Shown: positions 1-7,979 of the stretch, piece after piece
Layout of the letters: each line of letters begins with the position of its first letter
Position numbering within the stretch: the first letter of the stretch is position 1
Assembly: GCF_028288225.1 (NCBI RefSeq)
Contig: NZ_JAQBOC010000007.1
Span: 62,001 to 126,000 of the forward strand
DNA: 64,000 bases
Direction: 5' to 3'
DNA from: Mucilaginibacter sp.
GTDB taxonomy: Bacteria > Bacteroidota > Bacteroidia > Sphingobacteriales > Sphingobacteriaceae
Position numbers and translations under genes: made by a program
Notes under the pieces: generated by a model
Database searches by the model: none
What the model saw: the letters and a program-made list of their open reading frames with translations, nothing else
What the model was told of the DNA's origin: nothing

Positions 1-151
1 TTACACCACTTTTGGCCATCAGCTTATAAAACTCATGCAGGCATAAAATACTTACCAGCAGGTAAAATGCGCTGAAAACATATTGGCCCAACAGTACGGA
101 GGCCAACATAACAATAACAAAAAAGAAACCGGTTATGGCGCGTGTTTTCAT
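1..151 (-). CDS. cdsA: Phosphatidate cytidylyltransferase, N-terminal part (cut by window edge)
   Basis: Makes CDP-diacylglycerol from phosphatidate and CTP at the inner membrane, the precursor step of phospholipid synthesis. Only the first 50 codons are here; the frame runs off the left edge without a stop. The peptide begins MKTRAITGFFFVIVMLAS and continues as two hydrophobic stretches, as at the N-terminus of CdsA proteins from this phylum. The catalytic signature lies outside the window, so the call rests on N-terminal resemblance. The ATG at 151 overlaps the stop of the upstream gene as ATGA, which indicates a translationally coupled operon with the two genes at 148-1295. Confidence 0.72.
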   Translation of the reverse strand, partial: MKTRAITGFFFVIVMLASVLLGQYVFSAFYLLVSILCLHEFYKLMAKSGV

Positions 152-360
152 GTGTTAATTTGATTCAGAATTAAAATTTCAATTGCATCGCTAAAATCGC
201 TTTGGTGCACATATACTTCAATGTCGCCAAATGACTTGTGTGATGAGTCCTGCTTGTTTAGCAATACGGTTTCTATATGATTGCCTGCAAGTGCTTGCTT
301 TACCATTTCTGATTGATAAAAATTAGAAGATGCATATATCTTTACCCAGTTCTTCTCCAT
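148..360 (-). CDS. DUF2007-type small protein
   Basis: A 70-residue soluble protein, MEKNWVKIYASSNFYQSEMV..., of the DUF2007 (putative signal-transducing protein) type: a short ferredoxin-like fold that starts with a strand describing a 'move along the polypeptide' pattern and contains a central LLNKQDSS turn. Its function is unknown. Its start codon overlaps the stop of the CPBP gene by one base (TAATG), and its stop overlaps the start of cdsA by four bases, so the three genes are one transcription unit. No signal peptide or membrane segment is visible. Confidence 0.7.
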   Translation of the reverse strand: MEKNWVKIYASSNFYQSEMVKQALAGNHIETVLLNKQDSSHKSFGDIEVYVHQSDFSDAIEILILNQINT

Positions 361-1295
361 TACTCAACCGGGATTTGATCTTTTACGGTAGTTATCCGTT
401 TATAAACAAAAAGTAAAGCCCCCACAATTATAAAGCTTATGGCATAACCCGCATTGTTAAACATGTGCTGATCGTTAGGATCGCCGCTAATGATTTTTTT
501 CTGGAAAAGATAGGTTATAATAACTACGGTGCTATTGTTTAAAAAATGCGCCCAAACCCCCGTCCAGATGCTGCCGCTCCATGCCACAAAATAGCCAAAG
601 AAAACGCCAAGCAATAAACGTGGCAAAAAGCCAAAAAACTCCATGTGGAAAGCGCTGAACAAAATAGCTGTGATCCAAACTGCGACATGGGTGTTTTTTG
701 TCCAGCGTACAAATATAGTTTGTATAACCCCGCGGAACATAAATTCCTCAACAATTGCAGTTAATAAACCAACCATCAGCACAGCAATTATTACATCCCA
801 CATACTGTTCATTTTCAGTATGGCATCCATCACTTTTTGTGCACTGTCTTCGCTTTCACGCATCCACTTTAACCACGGTGGCAAAACCATTTTTTGGTTA
901 ATGTTTGACAAAAGCTCAATAAGCGGGTTGGATAAGAACATAAGTGCGAAGATGACCACCAGTAATACCCACGGAAAACGGAAACCAGGTTTTACATAAT
1001 CATCCGGATCATTGGTGAAAAATTTGGCAAACAGTAATGGCGCGAGAAAAATCGGGATAGTAGTGCCCGTTATTTGTACTATCCAGAGGGCTGTAACAAA
1101 GTGAGGGGCTGTAACTGTTACGGTGCCCAATGCCATTATTGTATTTAAACCGTACAGCGCCGCTACAATTCCAATCCCAATTACATTCCCAATAAATAAA
1201 ACAAGTAAAAAAATAAAAATAAAAACCAGGAACTGTGCTGCTGGATACAGCTGATTGTCATTGTTAGTTAACCATTTATATGGAATTATTATCAT
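360..1295 (-). CDS. CPBP-family intramembrane metalloprotease (Abi/Rce1-like)
   Basis: A 311-residue polytopic membrane protein with about eight hydrophobic segments. The CPBP/CAAX-protease motifs are complete: EEFMFRG (Glu183-Glu184, Arg188), FSAFHMEFFGFLPR (His217), and WAHFLNN (His250, Asn253). In the family these residues coordinate metal and cleave proteins inside the membrane; bacterial members have been tied to bacteriocin immunity and prenyl-protein processing, but the substrate here cannot be read from the sequence. It is the first gene of a leftward operon with the DUF2007 and cdsA genes and is divergent from dusB. Confidence 0.85.
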   Translation of the reverse strand: MIIIPYKWLTNNDNQLYPAAQFLVFIFIFLLVLFIGNVIGIGIVAALYGLNTIMALGTVTVTAPHFVTALWIVQITGTTIPIFLAPLLFAKFFTNDPDDYVKPGFRFPWVLLVVIFALMFLSNPLIELLSNINQKMVLPPWLKWMRESEDSAQKVMDAILKMNSMWDVIIAVLMVGLLTAIVEEFMFRGVIQTIFVRWTKNTHVAVWITAILFSAFHMEFFGFLPRLLLGVFFGYFVAWSGSIWTGVWAHFLNNSTVVIITYLFQKKIISGDPNDQHMFNNAGYAISFIIVGALLFVYKRITTVKDQIPVE

Positions 1296-1310
1296 CCGGC
1301 TTAAAATACG

Positions 1311-1318
1311 TATTTTTG
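1311..1318 (+). promoter_or_regulatory. Bacteroidota -7 element upstream of dusB
   Basis: TATTTTTG matches TAnnTTTG exactly, 15 bases before the ATG at 1334. It supports that start over the longer open frame from 1280, which would run through the promoter and overlap the divergent CPBP gene. No convincing -33 TTG was found. Confidence 0.55.
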
Positions 1319-1333
1319 CAGCGAATATACTGG

Positions 1334-2341
1334 ATGTCTGTACAAATAGGAAATATTGATTTAGGTGAATTCCCGCTTTTGCTGGCGCCGATGGAAGATG
1401 TGAGCGATCCTCCTTTCCGTTACGTGTGTAAGCAAAATGGAGCTGATATGATGTACACGGAGTTTATTTCATCCGAAGGGCTGATCCGTGATGCGGCCAA
1501 AAGCCGTCAAAAGCTGGATATTTTTGAATATGAGCGCCCGATAGGCATCCAGATCTTCGGCAGTGATATTGACCACATGCGCGAGGCTACAGAAATAGCC
1601 ACACTTGCCGGGCCCGACCTGATGGATATTAACTATGGCTGCCCCGTAAAACAGGTAGCATGCCGCGGCGCAGGTGCAAGCTTGTTGCAGGATATTGACA
1701 AAATGGTGGCTATGACCAAAGCGGTAGTTGAGGCCACGCACTTGCCGGTTACTGTAAAAACCAGGCTCGGCTGGGACGATAACACCAAAAACGTATATGA
1801 AGTTGCCGAGCGCCTGCAGGATGTAGGTATAAAAGCGCTCACCATCCACGGGCGCACCCGCTCGCAGATGTACAAAGGCGTTGCCGACTGGGCGCTGATC
1901 CGCGAAATAAAAAAGAATCCGAGGATTGAAATCCCCATTTTTGGGAATGGTGATATTGATTCGCCCCAAAAGGCGGCTGAATGGCGTATGGAATTTGGTG
2001 TTGATGGGATGATGATAGGCAGGGCGGCGATTGGTTATCCGTGGATCTTCAGGGAAATAAAACATTACTTTAAAACTGGTGAATACCTGGATAAGCCCAC
2101 AATTGCAGAACGTATCGATGCCTGTACAATTCACCTGCAAAAGTCCATGGAATGGAAAGGTCCTAAAACAGGAATCTTTGAAATGCGCAGGCATTACAGT
2201 AATTATTTTAAAGGCATTGAGAATTTTAAGGAATATCGCATGCGCCTGGTTACTGCAGGTACATTAGATGAAGTAATGGAAATTTTGAATGAAGTGAGCG
2301 TGAATCCGCGGTACGCAGATGAAATTATGAGCCTGGAATAA
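1334..2341 (+). CDS. dusB: tRNA-dihydrouridine synthase (DusB family)
   Basis: An FMN-dependent TIM-barrel enzyme that reduces uridines in the D-loop of tRNA. The 335-residue protein starts MSVQIGNIDLGE and shows the expected motifs in order: LAPMEDVSDPPFR (FMN and tRNA contact), TEFISSEGLIRD, DINYGCPVKQVACRGAGASLL with the catalytic cysteine, TVKTRLGWDD, TIHGRTRSQMYKG, FGNGDI and GRAAIGYPWIF (phosphate site). The ATG at 1334 is chosen because a -7 element sits just upstream and because family members begin at this point; an in-frame ATG at 1280 also exists. It has its own promoter and is followed by a strong hairpin at 2382-2400. Confidence 0.93.
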   Translation: MSVQIGNIDLGEFPLLLAPMEDVSDPPFRYVCKQNGADMMYTEFISSEGLIRDAAKSRQKLDIFEYERPIGIQIFGSDIDHMREATEIATLAGPDLMDINYGCPVKQVACRGAGASLLQDIDKMVAMTKAVVEATHLPVTVKTRLGWDDNTKNVYEVAERLQDVGIKALTIHGRTRSQMYKGVADWALIREIKKNPRIEIPIFGNGDIDSPQKAAEWRMEFGVDGMMIGRAAIGYPWIFREIKHYFKTGEYLDKPTIAERIDACTIHLQKSMEWKGPKTGIFEMRRHYSNYFKGIENFKEYRMRLVTAGTLDEVMEILNEVSVNPRYADEIMSLE

Positions 2342-2381
2342 GGAGTATGCTATACGCCGTACAAACGGAGAAAAGCGTAGG

Positions 2382-2400
2382 GGGCGTATTGCATACGCCC
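2382..2400 (+). terminator. Hairpin after dusB
   Basis: Perfect 8-bp inverted repeat GGGCGTAT / ATACGCCC with a three-base loop, 40 bases after the dusB stop. The following CTTGTTGC has only a weak T run, so termination is likely but not certain. Confidence 0.45.
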
Positions 2401-2511
2401 TTGTTGCATAGAGTCATATAACGAAAAACAAGGCCCGCATTGTTGGCTATAAAACATTGCAGGTATATTATAATTTTTTTTAAATATGGCTTGATATTTG
2501 ACTGGATAATA

Positions 2512-2519
2512 TATATTTG
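2512..2519 (+). promoter_or_regulatory. Bacteroidota -7 element upstream of apaG
   Basis: TATATTTG matches TAnnTTTG, with a TTG at 2491-2493 at roughly the right spacing for the -33 element. The apaG ATG follows 21 bases later with an AGAGGA ribosome-binding site between. Confidence 0.5.
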
Positions 2520-2540
2520 AATTTAAAGAGGACTTGTTAT

Positions 2541-2927
2541 ATGGTTACTACTATTACAGACGGCGTTAAGGTTTCGGTAGAGACAATTTATCAGCCTGAA
2601 TATTCTAACCCTGCGAATGACCATTTTATGTTTGCTTACAAGGTTAGGATAGAGAATATGGGTACTTACGCGGTAAGACTTTTGGGCCGGCATTGGTATA
2701 TTTTTGATTCAAACGGCGCAAAACGTGAAGTTGAAGGCGAAGGTGTGGTTGGGCAGCAACCTGTTATAGAGCCGGGCCAGGCACATGAATACGTTTCGGG
2801 CTGTAATTTAAAAACCGATATGGGCAGCATGAAAGGCGAATACCAGATGTCGCGTACGATGGATAACATGCTTTTTAATGTGCTTATTCCTGAATTTTAC
2901 CTGATAGCGCCATACAGAATGAATTAA
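2541..2927 (+). CDS. apaG: ApaG (DUF525) beta-sandwich protein
   Basis: A 128-residue ApaG-domain protein (fibronectin-III-like fold). The typical features are visible: VSVETIYQPEYSNP near the N-terminus, FAYKVRIENMG, LLGRHWYIFDSNG, the glycine-rich GEGVVGQQPVIEPGQ, YVSGCNL and the final FNVLIPEFYLIAP. ApaG has been linked to Co2+/Mg2+ resistance in enterobacteria, but its biochemical role is unsettled. The start at 2541 is preferred over 2517 because the latter overlaps the promoter element and because a ribosome-binding site precedes 2541. A bidirectional terminator separates it from the convergent gene. Confidence 0.92.
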   Translation: MVTTITDGVKVSVETIYQPEYSNPANDHFMFAYKVRIENMGTYAVRLLGRHWYIFDSNGAKREVEGEGVVGQQPVIEPGQAHEYVSGCNLKTDMGSMKGEYQMSRTMDNMLFNVLIPEFYLIAPYRMN

Positions 2928-2950
2928 TTTTCACTCAATATAAGTAAAAC

Positions 2951-2982
2951 AAAAACCCCGGCTATGCACAGTCGGGGTTTTT
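2951..2982. terminator. Bidirectional intrinsic terminator between apaG and the YXWGXW gene
   Basis: AAAAACCCCG (2951-2960) pairs with CGGGGTTTTT (2973-2982), and the stem can be extended by three pairs (GCT/AGT) into a six-base loop. Flanking A and T runs make it work for both convergent genes. Confidence 0.85.
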
Positions 2983-2996
2983 GTTTGATAAATATT

Positions 2997-4061
2997 TTAC
3001 CGGTGACGCTCTGGCCGCGGCACATTATGCGGCTGTTGCGCTGCTCTCTGCGGTTGTGGTGCACGTTGTTGCGGTGCTCTCTGTGGTTGCGGTGCATGTT
3101 GTTGTGGAGCCCTTTGCGGTTGCACAGCACGTTGTTGCGGCGCTCTCTGCGGTTGTGGTGCATGTTGTTGTGGCGCTGCTCTTTGCTGTTGCACAGCACG
3201 TTGCTGGGGCGCACGTTGCGGTTGTACACGCGGCTGAGCAGCATGTTGCCGGGGCGCATGTTGCGGTTGTGCAGCGCGCCTTTGTTCCGGGCGTTGATTA
3301 CGATCCGGACGGGCCGCATTGGGCTTCACAACCGATGTTCTGCTATTTGGCCTCGCAGCATTAGGCTTTGAATTAGCCCGGTTGGATGCGGCCGGGGTTG
3401 CTGCGGGCCGGGCACGGTCGGCTTTTACAAACGAGATCCTGCTTTTATGTGCTGCTTCCTGGTGCGAAATTTGGGTTGATGTTGGCTGAATGTGGCGCTC
3501 TTTCATGGCTGCCCTTTCCTGTGGCCTTGGCCTTGCGGTTACACCGCCCCTGCCGTTAAAGCTTGCCCGATTGGTGTTATTGGTTCGTACCACTGTACGG
3601 TCAATATAGGTATTATGAACTACTGTTCTGTTTACGCGTACTACTGCGGTGTTATACCGGAAACGGTTTCCATCCCACCTGCCGCCGCCATACCCATAGC
3701 CGCTATAGCCATAGCCATAATTAATACCGCCATAAAAGCCTACATGAGGCCCCCAATAGCCGGAATGGAATCCATAAACACCACCATCATAACCCCAGTA
3801 AGCAGGCGTCCAGTAAACTCCCGGATTTGGCGGGGCCACCCAAACACCGGGCACCCAGTAGTAGCCACCCTCGTTACTATCATAAGCCCAATAACCGGGC
3901 TGCCATATATAGCCGTCAACCGGGCATTCGGGCTGTTCATAAACCCGTAACGGCGGAGGTGGTGTCCCTACCGTTATACTTAAACTAACCTGTCCGTATG
4001 TTTTGGGTATGGCAAAACCTATCGCACACAATAAAATGAACACTTTAACTATCTTTTTCAT
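2997..4061 (-). CDS. Secreted YXWGXW-repeat protein with Pro/Gln/Arg-rich tail
   Basis: A 354-residue exported protein. A signal peptide covers residues 1-23 (cleavage after TYG or close to it). Residues 45-125 hold the aromatic repeat W-x-P-G-Y-W / WVPGVW / WTPAYWGYDG / YWGPHVGFYGG typical of the WXXGXW/YXWGXW family, followed by a Gly/Tyr stretch. The last ~130 residues are low complexity built from PQRAPQQ-like units rich in Pro, Gln, Arg, Ala and His, so the tail is strongly basic and probably disordered. Function is unknown; members are taken to be cell-surface proteins. It lies beside a paralogue at 4502-5518 in the same orientation, which suggests tandem duplication with later divergence of the tails. 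Confidence 0.85.
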   Translation of the reverse strand: MKKIVKVFILLCAIGFAIPKTYGQVSLSITVGTPPPPLRVYEQPECPVDGYIWQPGYWAYDSNEGGYYWVPGVWVAPPNPGVYWTPAYWGYDGGVYGFHSGYWGPHVGFYGGINYGYGYSGYGYGGGRWDGNRFRYNTAVVRVNRTVVHNTYIDRTVVRTNNTNRASFNGRGGVTARPRPQERAAMKERHIQPTSTQISHQEAAHKSRISFVKADRARPAATPAASNRANSKPNAARPNSRTSVVKPNAARPDRNQRPEQRRAAQPQHAPRQHAAQPRVQPQRAPQQRAVQQQRAAPQQHAPQPQRAPQQRAVQPQRAPQQHAPQPQRAPQQRAPQPQRAAQQPHNVPRPERHR

Positions 4062-4340
4062 AGGGGTAAATCATTAACTTATTGTTTAACGCAATATCAA
4101 TTAATTACAGCATTGCATGTTATATGACAATTAGCAGCTAATAATGTTTGATGAAATTGGTGTTGTAACCCGGATGATAAACTATTCAGGAAGTTGTTTG
4201 GGTAACTCTGTCACTTAGGAAAACAGTATTATTCCTATAACAGAACTAATACTGGTCTGCCAGGCTGGCATTAACAACAACAGGCCATATCAAAAGTAAA
4301 GTTATAAGATACTGAACAAAATTAAATTTTGGGTAATAAA

Positions 4341-4436
4341 AAACTCCGTGCCTCTCTGTGTCTCCTTTGCGTATTTTGTGGTTAATGATTTTTTACCGCA
4401 GAGATCACAAAGGAGGCACGGAGATCACAGAGACCA
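4341..4436. repeat. Palindromic intergenic repeat (CTCCGTGCCTC... type)
   Basis: In the 440-base gap between the two YXWGXW genes, a left arm beginning CTCCGTGCCTCTCTGTGTC is answered by GGAGGCACGGAGATCACAG on the right, around a centre near 4390. The arms are imperfect. It resembles the dispersed imperfect palindromes common in genomes of this family. No gene is visible in the rest of the gap. Confidence 0.65.
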
Positions 4437-4501
4437 AATATTATTTTGAATGTTTTTTAGCTTTGAGTCTTTTGATACAGCCTCTTATTACTAAATTAAA
4501 T

Positions 4502-5518
4502 TTATCCCCGATGCTTTTCTTCGGGCTTTTCGCCTGGCTTTGCTTTATGGTGCCCGGATGGTTTATGTGCAGCAGGCGTTCCGTTATGTGCTGACTGTTT
4601 ATTTGTTTTTGCATGATCCGCGGGTTTGGCAGCATTAAGATCTTCACCCGGCTGTTCTGAATGTTTTTTATCAGGTCTTTCCTGTTTAGTAGTTTTGCTA
4701 TTATCTGCATTGATATTAGCATTATCATCAGTTGGTTTTTTAGTAGTTGATTTATCTGCAGTTTTATTATTTGCATCAATAGCCGGTGATGCTTTGGCAT
4801 TATGCCCTGCGCTATTAAATTTATGCCCGTTAACCTTGTTCATTGCTGTAGTTGCAGGTTTTCCATTGTTTGCTTTAGCAAACTGGCTGGGGTTGCTCCT
4901 TGCTACCTTTTCATGTGATTGCTGTTCGCTGGTAGCCTGCACATGCGGCTCATTCATTGCTTTAACTTCTTCCGGCCGCGGTTTGGCTGTTACTCCGCCC
5001 GGTCCGTTAAAGCTGTTATGATTGTTTACTGTAGTATTATTAACTATAACTGTACGGTCTATATAAGTATTATGAACCACGGTATTGTTTACATTTACTA
5101 CAGCGGTATTATACCTGAATGTGCTGCCTTCCCATCTGCCGCCGTGGAAACCGCTGCCGCCATAGCCATAACCATAATTTACCCCGCCATAAAATCCGAT
5201 ATGCCGGCCCCAGTAACCCTGATGGAAGACGTATACATTACCGTCATATCCCCAATAGCCGGGCGTCCATAAATAGCCGGGTTGCGGAGGGCTTACCCAT
5301 ACACCGGGTACCCAATAATAATCATTGTTGGTATCAGACCAGGCCCAATAACCCGGCACCCATAAATAGCCGTCTGCAGGGCATGCCGGCTGTGAATAAA
5401 CCGGCAATGCCGGTGGATTAATATGTACAGATACACCAATACTGATCTGCGCAAATAATTTGGGTGAACTTACCAGGATCGCTATTGCGACCGCAAAGTA
5501 TTTGAGTGTCTTTTTCAT
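4502..5518 (-). CDS. Secreted YXWGXW-repeat protein with Lys/Asn-rich tail
   Basis: A 338-residue paralogue of the neighbouring gene at 2997. It has a signal peptide (residues 1-23, cleavage after LFA), the same block of aromatic repeats (WVPGYWAWSD, WVPGVWVSPP, WTPGYWGYDG, GYWGRHIGFYGGVNYG) at residues 45-125, then FNGPGGVTAKPRPEEV, conserved between both copies. The tail diverges: here it is rich in Lys, Asn, Asp, Thr and His rather than Pro/Gln/Arg. That pattern, a conserved aromatic head and an unconstrained charged tail, suggests the head is the folded functional part. Function unknown. Confidence 0.85.
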   Translation of the reverse strand: MKKTLKYFAVAIAILVSSPKLFAQISIGVSVHINPPALPVYSQPACPADGYLWVPGYWAWSDTNNDYYWVPGVWVSPPQPGYLWTPGYWGYDGNVYVFHQGYWGRHIGFYGGVNYGYGYGGSGFHGGRWEGSTFRYNTAVVNVNNTVVHNTYIDRTVIVNNTTVNNHNSFNGPGGVTAKPRPEEVKAMNEPHVQATSEQQSHEKVARSNPSQFAKANNGKPATTAMNKVNGHKFNSAGHNAKASPAIDANNKTADKSTTKKPTDDNANINADNSKTTKQERPDKKHSEQPGEDLNAAKPADHAKTNKQSAHNGTPAAHKPSGHHKAKPGEKPEEKHRG

Positions 5519-5652
5519 GGTTTTTTATTTAGATATAAGACCTCAAAATTCGCTATAAGTTAACTACCAGCACATTAGATTTCGATTAGAGTTTAGCAGG
5601 TAATTTTAATGTGGTTCTAATCTCCATAAAAAAGCGTAATTACTTTACCTGC

Positions 5653-5687
5653 AAAAAAAAGGATGTGGGCACATCACATCCTTTTTT
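5653..5687 (-). terminator. Intrinsic terminator after the zinc metallopeptidase
   Basis: Inverted repeat GGATGTG / CACATCC flanked by a run of eight A and six T; read on the minus strand it is a stem followed by a U tract, 30 bases past the stop of the gene at 5717. Confidence 0.85.
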
Positions 5688-5716
5688 AGCTATAAATAAT
5701 TGCTTTTTATATTGAA

Positions 5717-6445
5717 TTAGTTTCGCCTGTTAAATAAAAACGAAGCATAATAAAGCAATGTAGCCAATGCACTTAATGCGGCTACCACATACGTCATAGC
5801 AGCCCACCATAAGGCATCTTTTGCCTGTTCGTGTTCTTCGCGGGTTTGCATTACGGTGTAGTTGTTATTTAGCCAGGCCAATGCCCTGTTGCTGGCATCA
5901 AACTCAACCGGCAGTGTTATAAAACTAAAAGTAGTAACCAGTGCCAGCGCAACAACGCCAACAGCCAGCACATAGGGGTTATGGATAAAAAACAACAGCA
6001 TAACACCTATAAATAAGGTCCACTGGGTTAAGGTTGATGCTATGTTAATAACCGGAACCATTGCCGTACGGAAACTCAGCCAGCTGTAAGCCCTGGCATG
6101 CTGAACCGCATGGCCGCACTCATGAGCGGCCACGGCCGCTGAAGCCACACTCCGGCTGTAAAATACATCCGGACTTAAATTTACGGTTTTGGTTTCAGGA
6201 TTATAATGGTCGGTAAGCTGCCCTTCAACAGATATTACCTGCACATCATAAATGCCATTATCGTGCAGCATCCTTTCGGCTACTTCCTGGCCCGACAGGC
6301 CCGATAGTAGCGGGATCTCTGCGTACTGTTTAAATTTGCTTTTGAACCGCCATTGAACAATAAAGCTTATTATTGCTATTACGATCATCAAAAACCAGGC
6401 TGAACTATAGCTTATAAATCCGGTGATAAATAGTATATGATTCAT
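5717..6445 (-). CDS. Neutral zinc metallopeptidase (YugP/DUF2 28-like membrane protease family)
   Basis: A 242-residue membrane protein of the zinc metallopeptidase family represented by Bacillus YugP (Pfam zinc-dependent peptidase group). Predicted helices lie at about residues 13-30, 125-150, 150-172 and 218-238. The zinc site is HECGH at 108-112 (HExxH), preceded by SGQEVAERMLHDNGI and YNPETKTVNLSPDVF, both characteristic, and followed by EFDASNRALAW, which holds the third ligand. The substrate is unknown. The ATG at 6445 starts the conserved protein (MNHILFITGF); a longer frame to 6775 would run into the divergent gene and is not used. Confidence 0.88.
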   Translation of the reverse strand: MNHILFITGFISYSSAWFLMIVIAIISFIVQWRFKSKFKQYAEIPLLSGLSGQEVAERMLHDNGIYDVQVISVEGQLTDHYNPETKTVNLSPDVFYSRSVASAAVAAHECGHAVQHARAYSWLSFRTAMVPVINIASTLTQWTLFIGVMLLFFIHNPYVLAVGVVALALVTTFSFITLPVEFDASNRALAWLNNNYTVMQTREEHEQAKDALWWAAMTYVVAALSALATLLYYASFLFNRRN

Positions 6446-6501
6446 ATTTATTAGTCTTAAATGTGTAATTAAGGTCTTAAGCCAAAGCGGTAAATTTTCT
6501 A

Positions 6502-6509
6502 TATTTTTG
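6502..6509 (+). promoter_or_regulatory. Bacteroidota -7 element upstream of the FAD oxidoreductase
   Basis: TATTTTTG matches TAnnTTTG. An ATG follows at 6514 but opens only a 13-codon frame that stops at 6553-6555; see the oxidoreductase entry. Confidence 0.45.
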
Positions 6510-6569
6510 ACTAATGACTCTTGACCAGAGATATAAAACAAAAAGTATTCCGTAAAATATAATAACGCA

Positions 6570-7712
6570 TTGGGAGCAAATACATTTTCATATTGGGAGC
6601 GAACTGCATTTATTGACAATGCCGATATAATTATCATTGGCAGCGGCATTGTTGGTTTAAGCGCTGCGTTGCATTTAAAAAAACAGGCACCGGCTTTAAA
6701 GGTGCTTGTACTTGAACGCGGCTTTTTACCAACGGGAGCAAGCACAAAAAATGCGGGTTTTGCTTGCTTTGGCACTGTTTCCGAGCAAATGGACTACCTT
6801 AAAAAATCATCAGAAGCGGAAGTTCTGCGAATGGTTGATTATAAATGGCGGGGCCTGCAGCGCCTTCGGCAAAACCTGGGTGATGAAAATATAGATTACC
6901 AGCAAAACGGCGGGTACGAGTTATTTATGGATGATGAACCTGGCAAGGCTGAGGAAAGCATTGAAAAATTAACTTATTTTAACAATTTGCTAAAGCAAGC
7001 CATAGGCAAATCTGACATTTATTCAGTTGCTAATGCTAAAATAGCAGATTTTGGATTTACCAGGGTTAGCCAGATGATCTATAACCCCTATGAGGGGCAG
7101 CTGCATACCGGTAAAATGATGCGCACTTTATTAAATAAAGTATCCAACCTGGGGGTAATGGTTTTGAATGACTGCGAGATCAAAAAAATTGAAAACGAAG
7201 GCGCTCACGTATCCCTTACAACATCGCAGGGAAATTTTAAAACCGGCAAAGTAATACTGGCCACTAACGCTTTTGCAAACCAACTATTCCCTGAACTTAG
7301 GGTTATTCCCGGCCGCGGACAAGTGCTGGTAACAAAACCCATTGCCGGTTTAAAACTAAAAGGCACCTATCATTTTAACGAGGGCTATTATTATTTCAGG
7401 AACATTGATGGCAGGGTGCTGTTTGGAGGCGGCCGGAACCTTGATTATGCTGCTGAAGAAACATGGGATTTCGGCCATACGGAAACGGTGAAAAACAAAC
7501 TGGTTACCTATTTAAAAGAAGTGATCCTCCCGGGCCAAAATTTTGAGGTCGACTACTGGTGGAGCGGTATAATGGGTTTTGGCGAAGCGCTAAGCCCCAT
7601 AGTTAAACAGGTTGAACCCAATGTTTTCTGTGCAGTAAGATGTAACGGGATGGGGGTTGCAATGGGGAGTTTGGTAGGAGAGGAAGTGGCTGAGCTGGTG
7701 TTGGGTTTTTAA
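6570..7712 (+). CDS. FAD-dependent oxidoreductase (DAO family), start uncertain
   Basis: A 380-residue flavoprotein of the D-amino-acid-oxidase/glycine-oxidase-like superfamily. The Rossmann dinucleotide motif IIIIGSGIVGLSAALHL is at residues 19-35, followed by LERGFLPTGASTKNAGF, and the C-terminal FAD-binding segment VFCAVRCNGMGVAMGSLVGEEVA is intact. The natural substrate cannot be told. The 5' end is odd: no in-frame ATG precedes the Rossmann fold, and the only usual start is TTG at 6570. An ATG at 6514 opens MTLDQRYKTKSIP and then stops. Between them lies an imperfect 23-bp direct repeat (CATTGGGAGC at 6568, TATTGGGAGC at 6591), suggesting that a small duplication shifted the frame of the original start. 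The rest of the frame is intact. Confidence 0.8.
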   Translation: MGANTFSYWERTAFIDNADIIIIGSGIVGLSAALHLKKQAPALKVLVLERGFLPTGASTKNAGFACFGTVSEQMDYLKKSSEAEVLRMVDYKWRGLQRLRQNLGDENIDYQQNGGYELFMDDEPGKAEESIEKLTYFNNLLKQAIGKSDIYSVANAKIADFGFTRVSQMIYNPYEGQLHTGKMMRTLLNKVSNLGVMVLNDCEIKKIENEGAHVSLTTSQGNFKTGKVILATNAFANQLFPELRVIPGRGQVLVTKPIAGLKLKGTYHFNEGYYYFRNIDGRVLFGGGRNLDYAAEETWDFGHTETVKNKLVTYLKEVILPGQNFEVDYWWSGIMGFGEALSPIVKQVEPNVFCAVRCNGMGVAMGSLVGEEVAELVLGF

Positions 7713-7753
7713 TTTAGATTGATGAAAAGAATAAACATTCGTAAATCAGGATT

Positions 7754-7972
7754 ATGGTAACGTTACAGGTAAAACTAAGTGTTGAAGATATCATTGCATC
7801 CCTCTCTGATTTTGATAATTCAGAAATAGAAAAACTCCAGGCTGCATTATTTGAGCTTAAAAATAATTTGGAGCTCCAGGTCGCAATTGATGAAGGGCTT
7901 AATGATGTAAAAAATGGGAGAGTCAGTACCCATGAATCAGTAATGAGTGAAATAAAAACCAAGTATAACTAA
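7754..7972 (+). CDS. Antitoxin-like protein of a toxin-antitoxin pair
   Basis: A 72-residue acidic protein, MVTLQVKLSVEDIIASLSDFD..., that ends with the segment LNDVKNGRVSTHESVMSEIKTKY. That ending (helix, GRV-S-HE-V, short amphipathic tail) is typical of RelB/ParD-like antitoxins of the phylum, which wrap their RelE/ParE partner with the C-terminal tail. It is followed eight bases later by the broken toxin frame at 7980-8209, which supports the assignment. It is paralogous to the gene at 8299-8493 (shared LQ-ALFEL, AI-E-L-D-K-GRVS-HE-VM-EIK). Confidence 0.72.
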   Translation: MVTLQVKLSVEDIIASLSDFDNSEIEKLQAALFELKNNLELQVAIDEGLNDVKNGRVSTHESVMSEIKTKYN

Positions 7973-7979
7973 TTTAAGT

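Noticed and set aside
1280..1333. Longer N-terminus for dusB
   Set aside because: It would overlap the divergent CPBP gene and pass through the -7 box; the conserved protein begins at 1334.
1469..2194. 241-codon frame antisense to dusB
   Set aside because: It is fully inside dusB, whose motifs are intact; the antisense translation has no recognisable domain.
2924..3371. Several long frames on both strands over the C-terminal repeat of the YXWGXW gene
   Set aside because: They arise from the G+C-rich, period-3 repeat coding for PQRAPQQ units and show only low-complexity composition with no family features.
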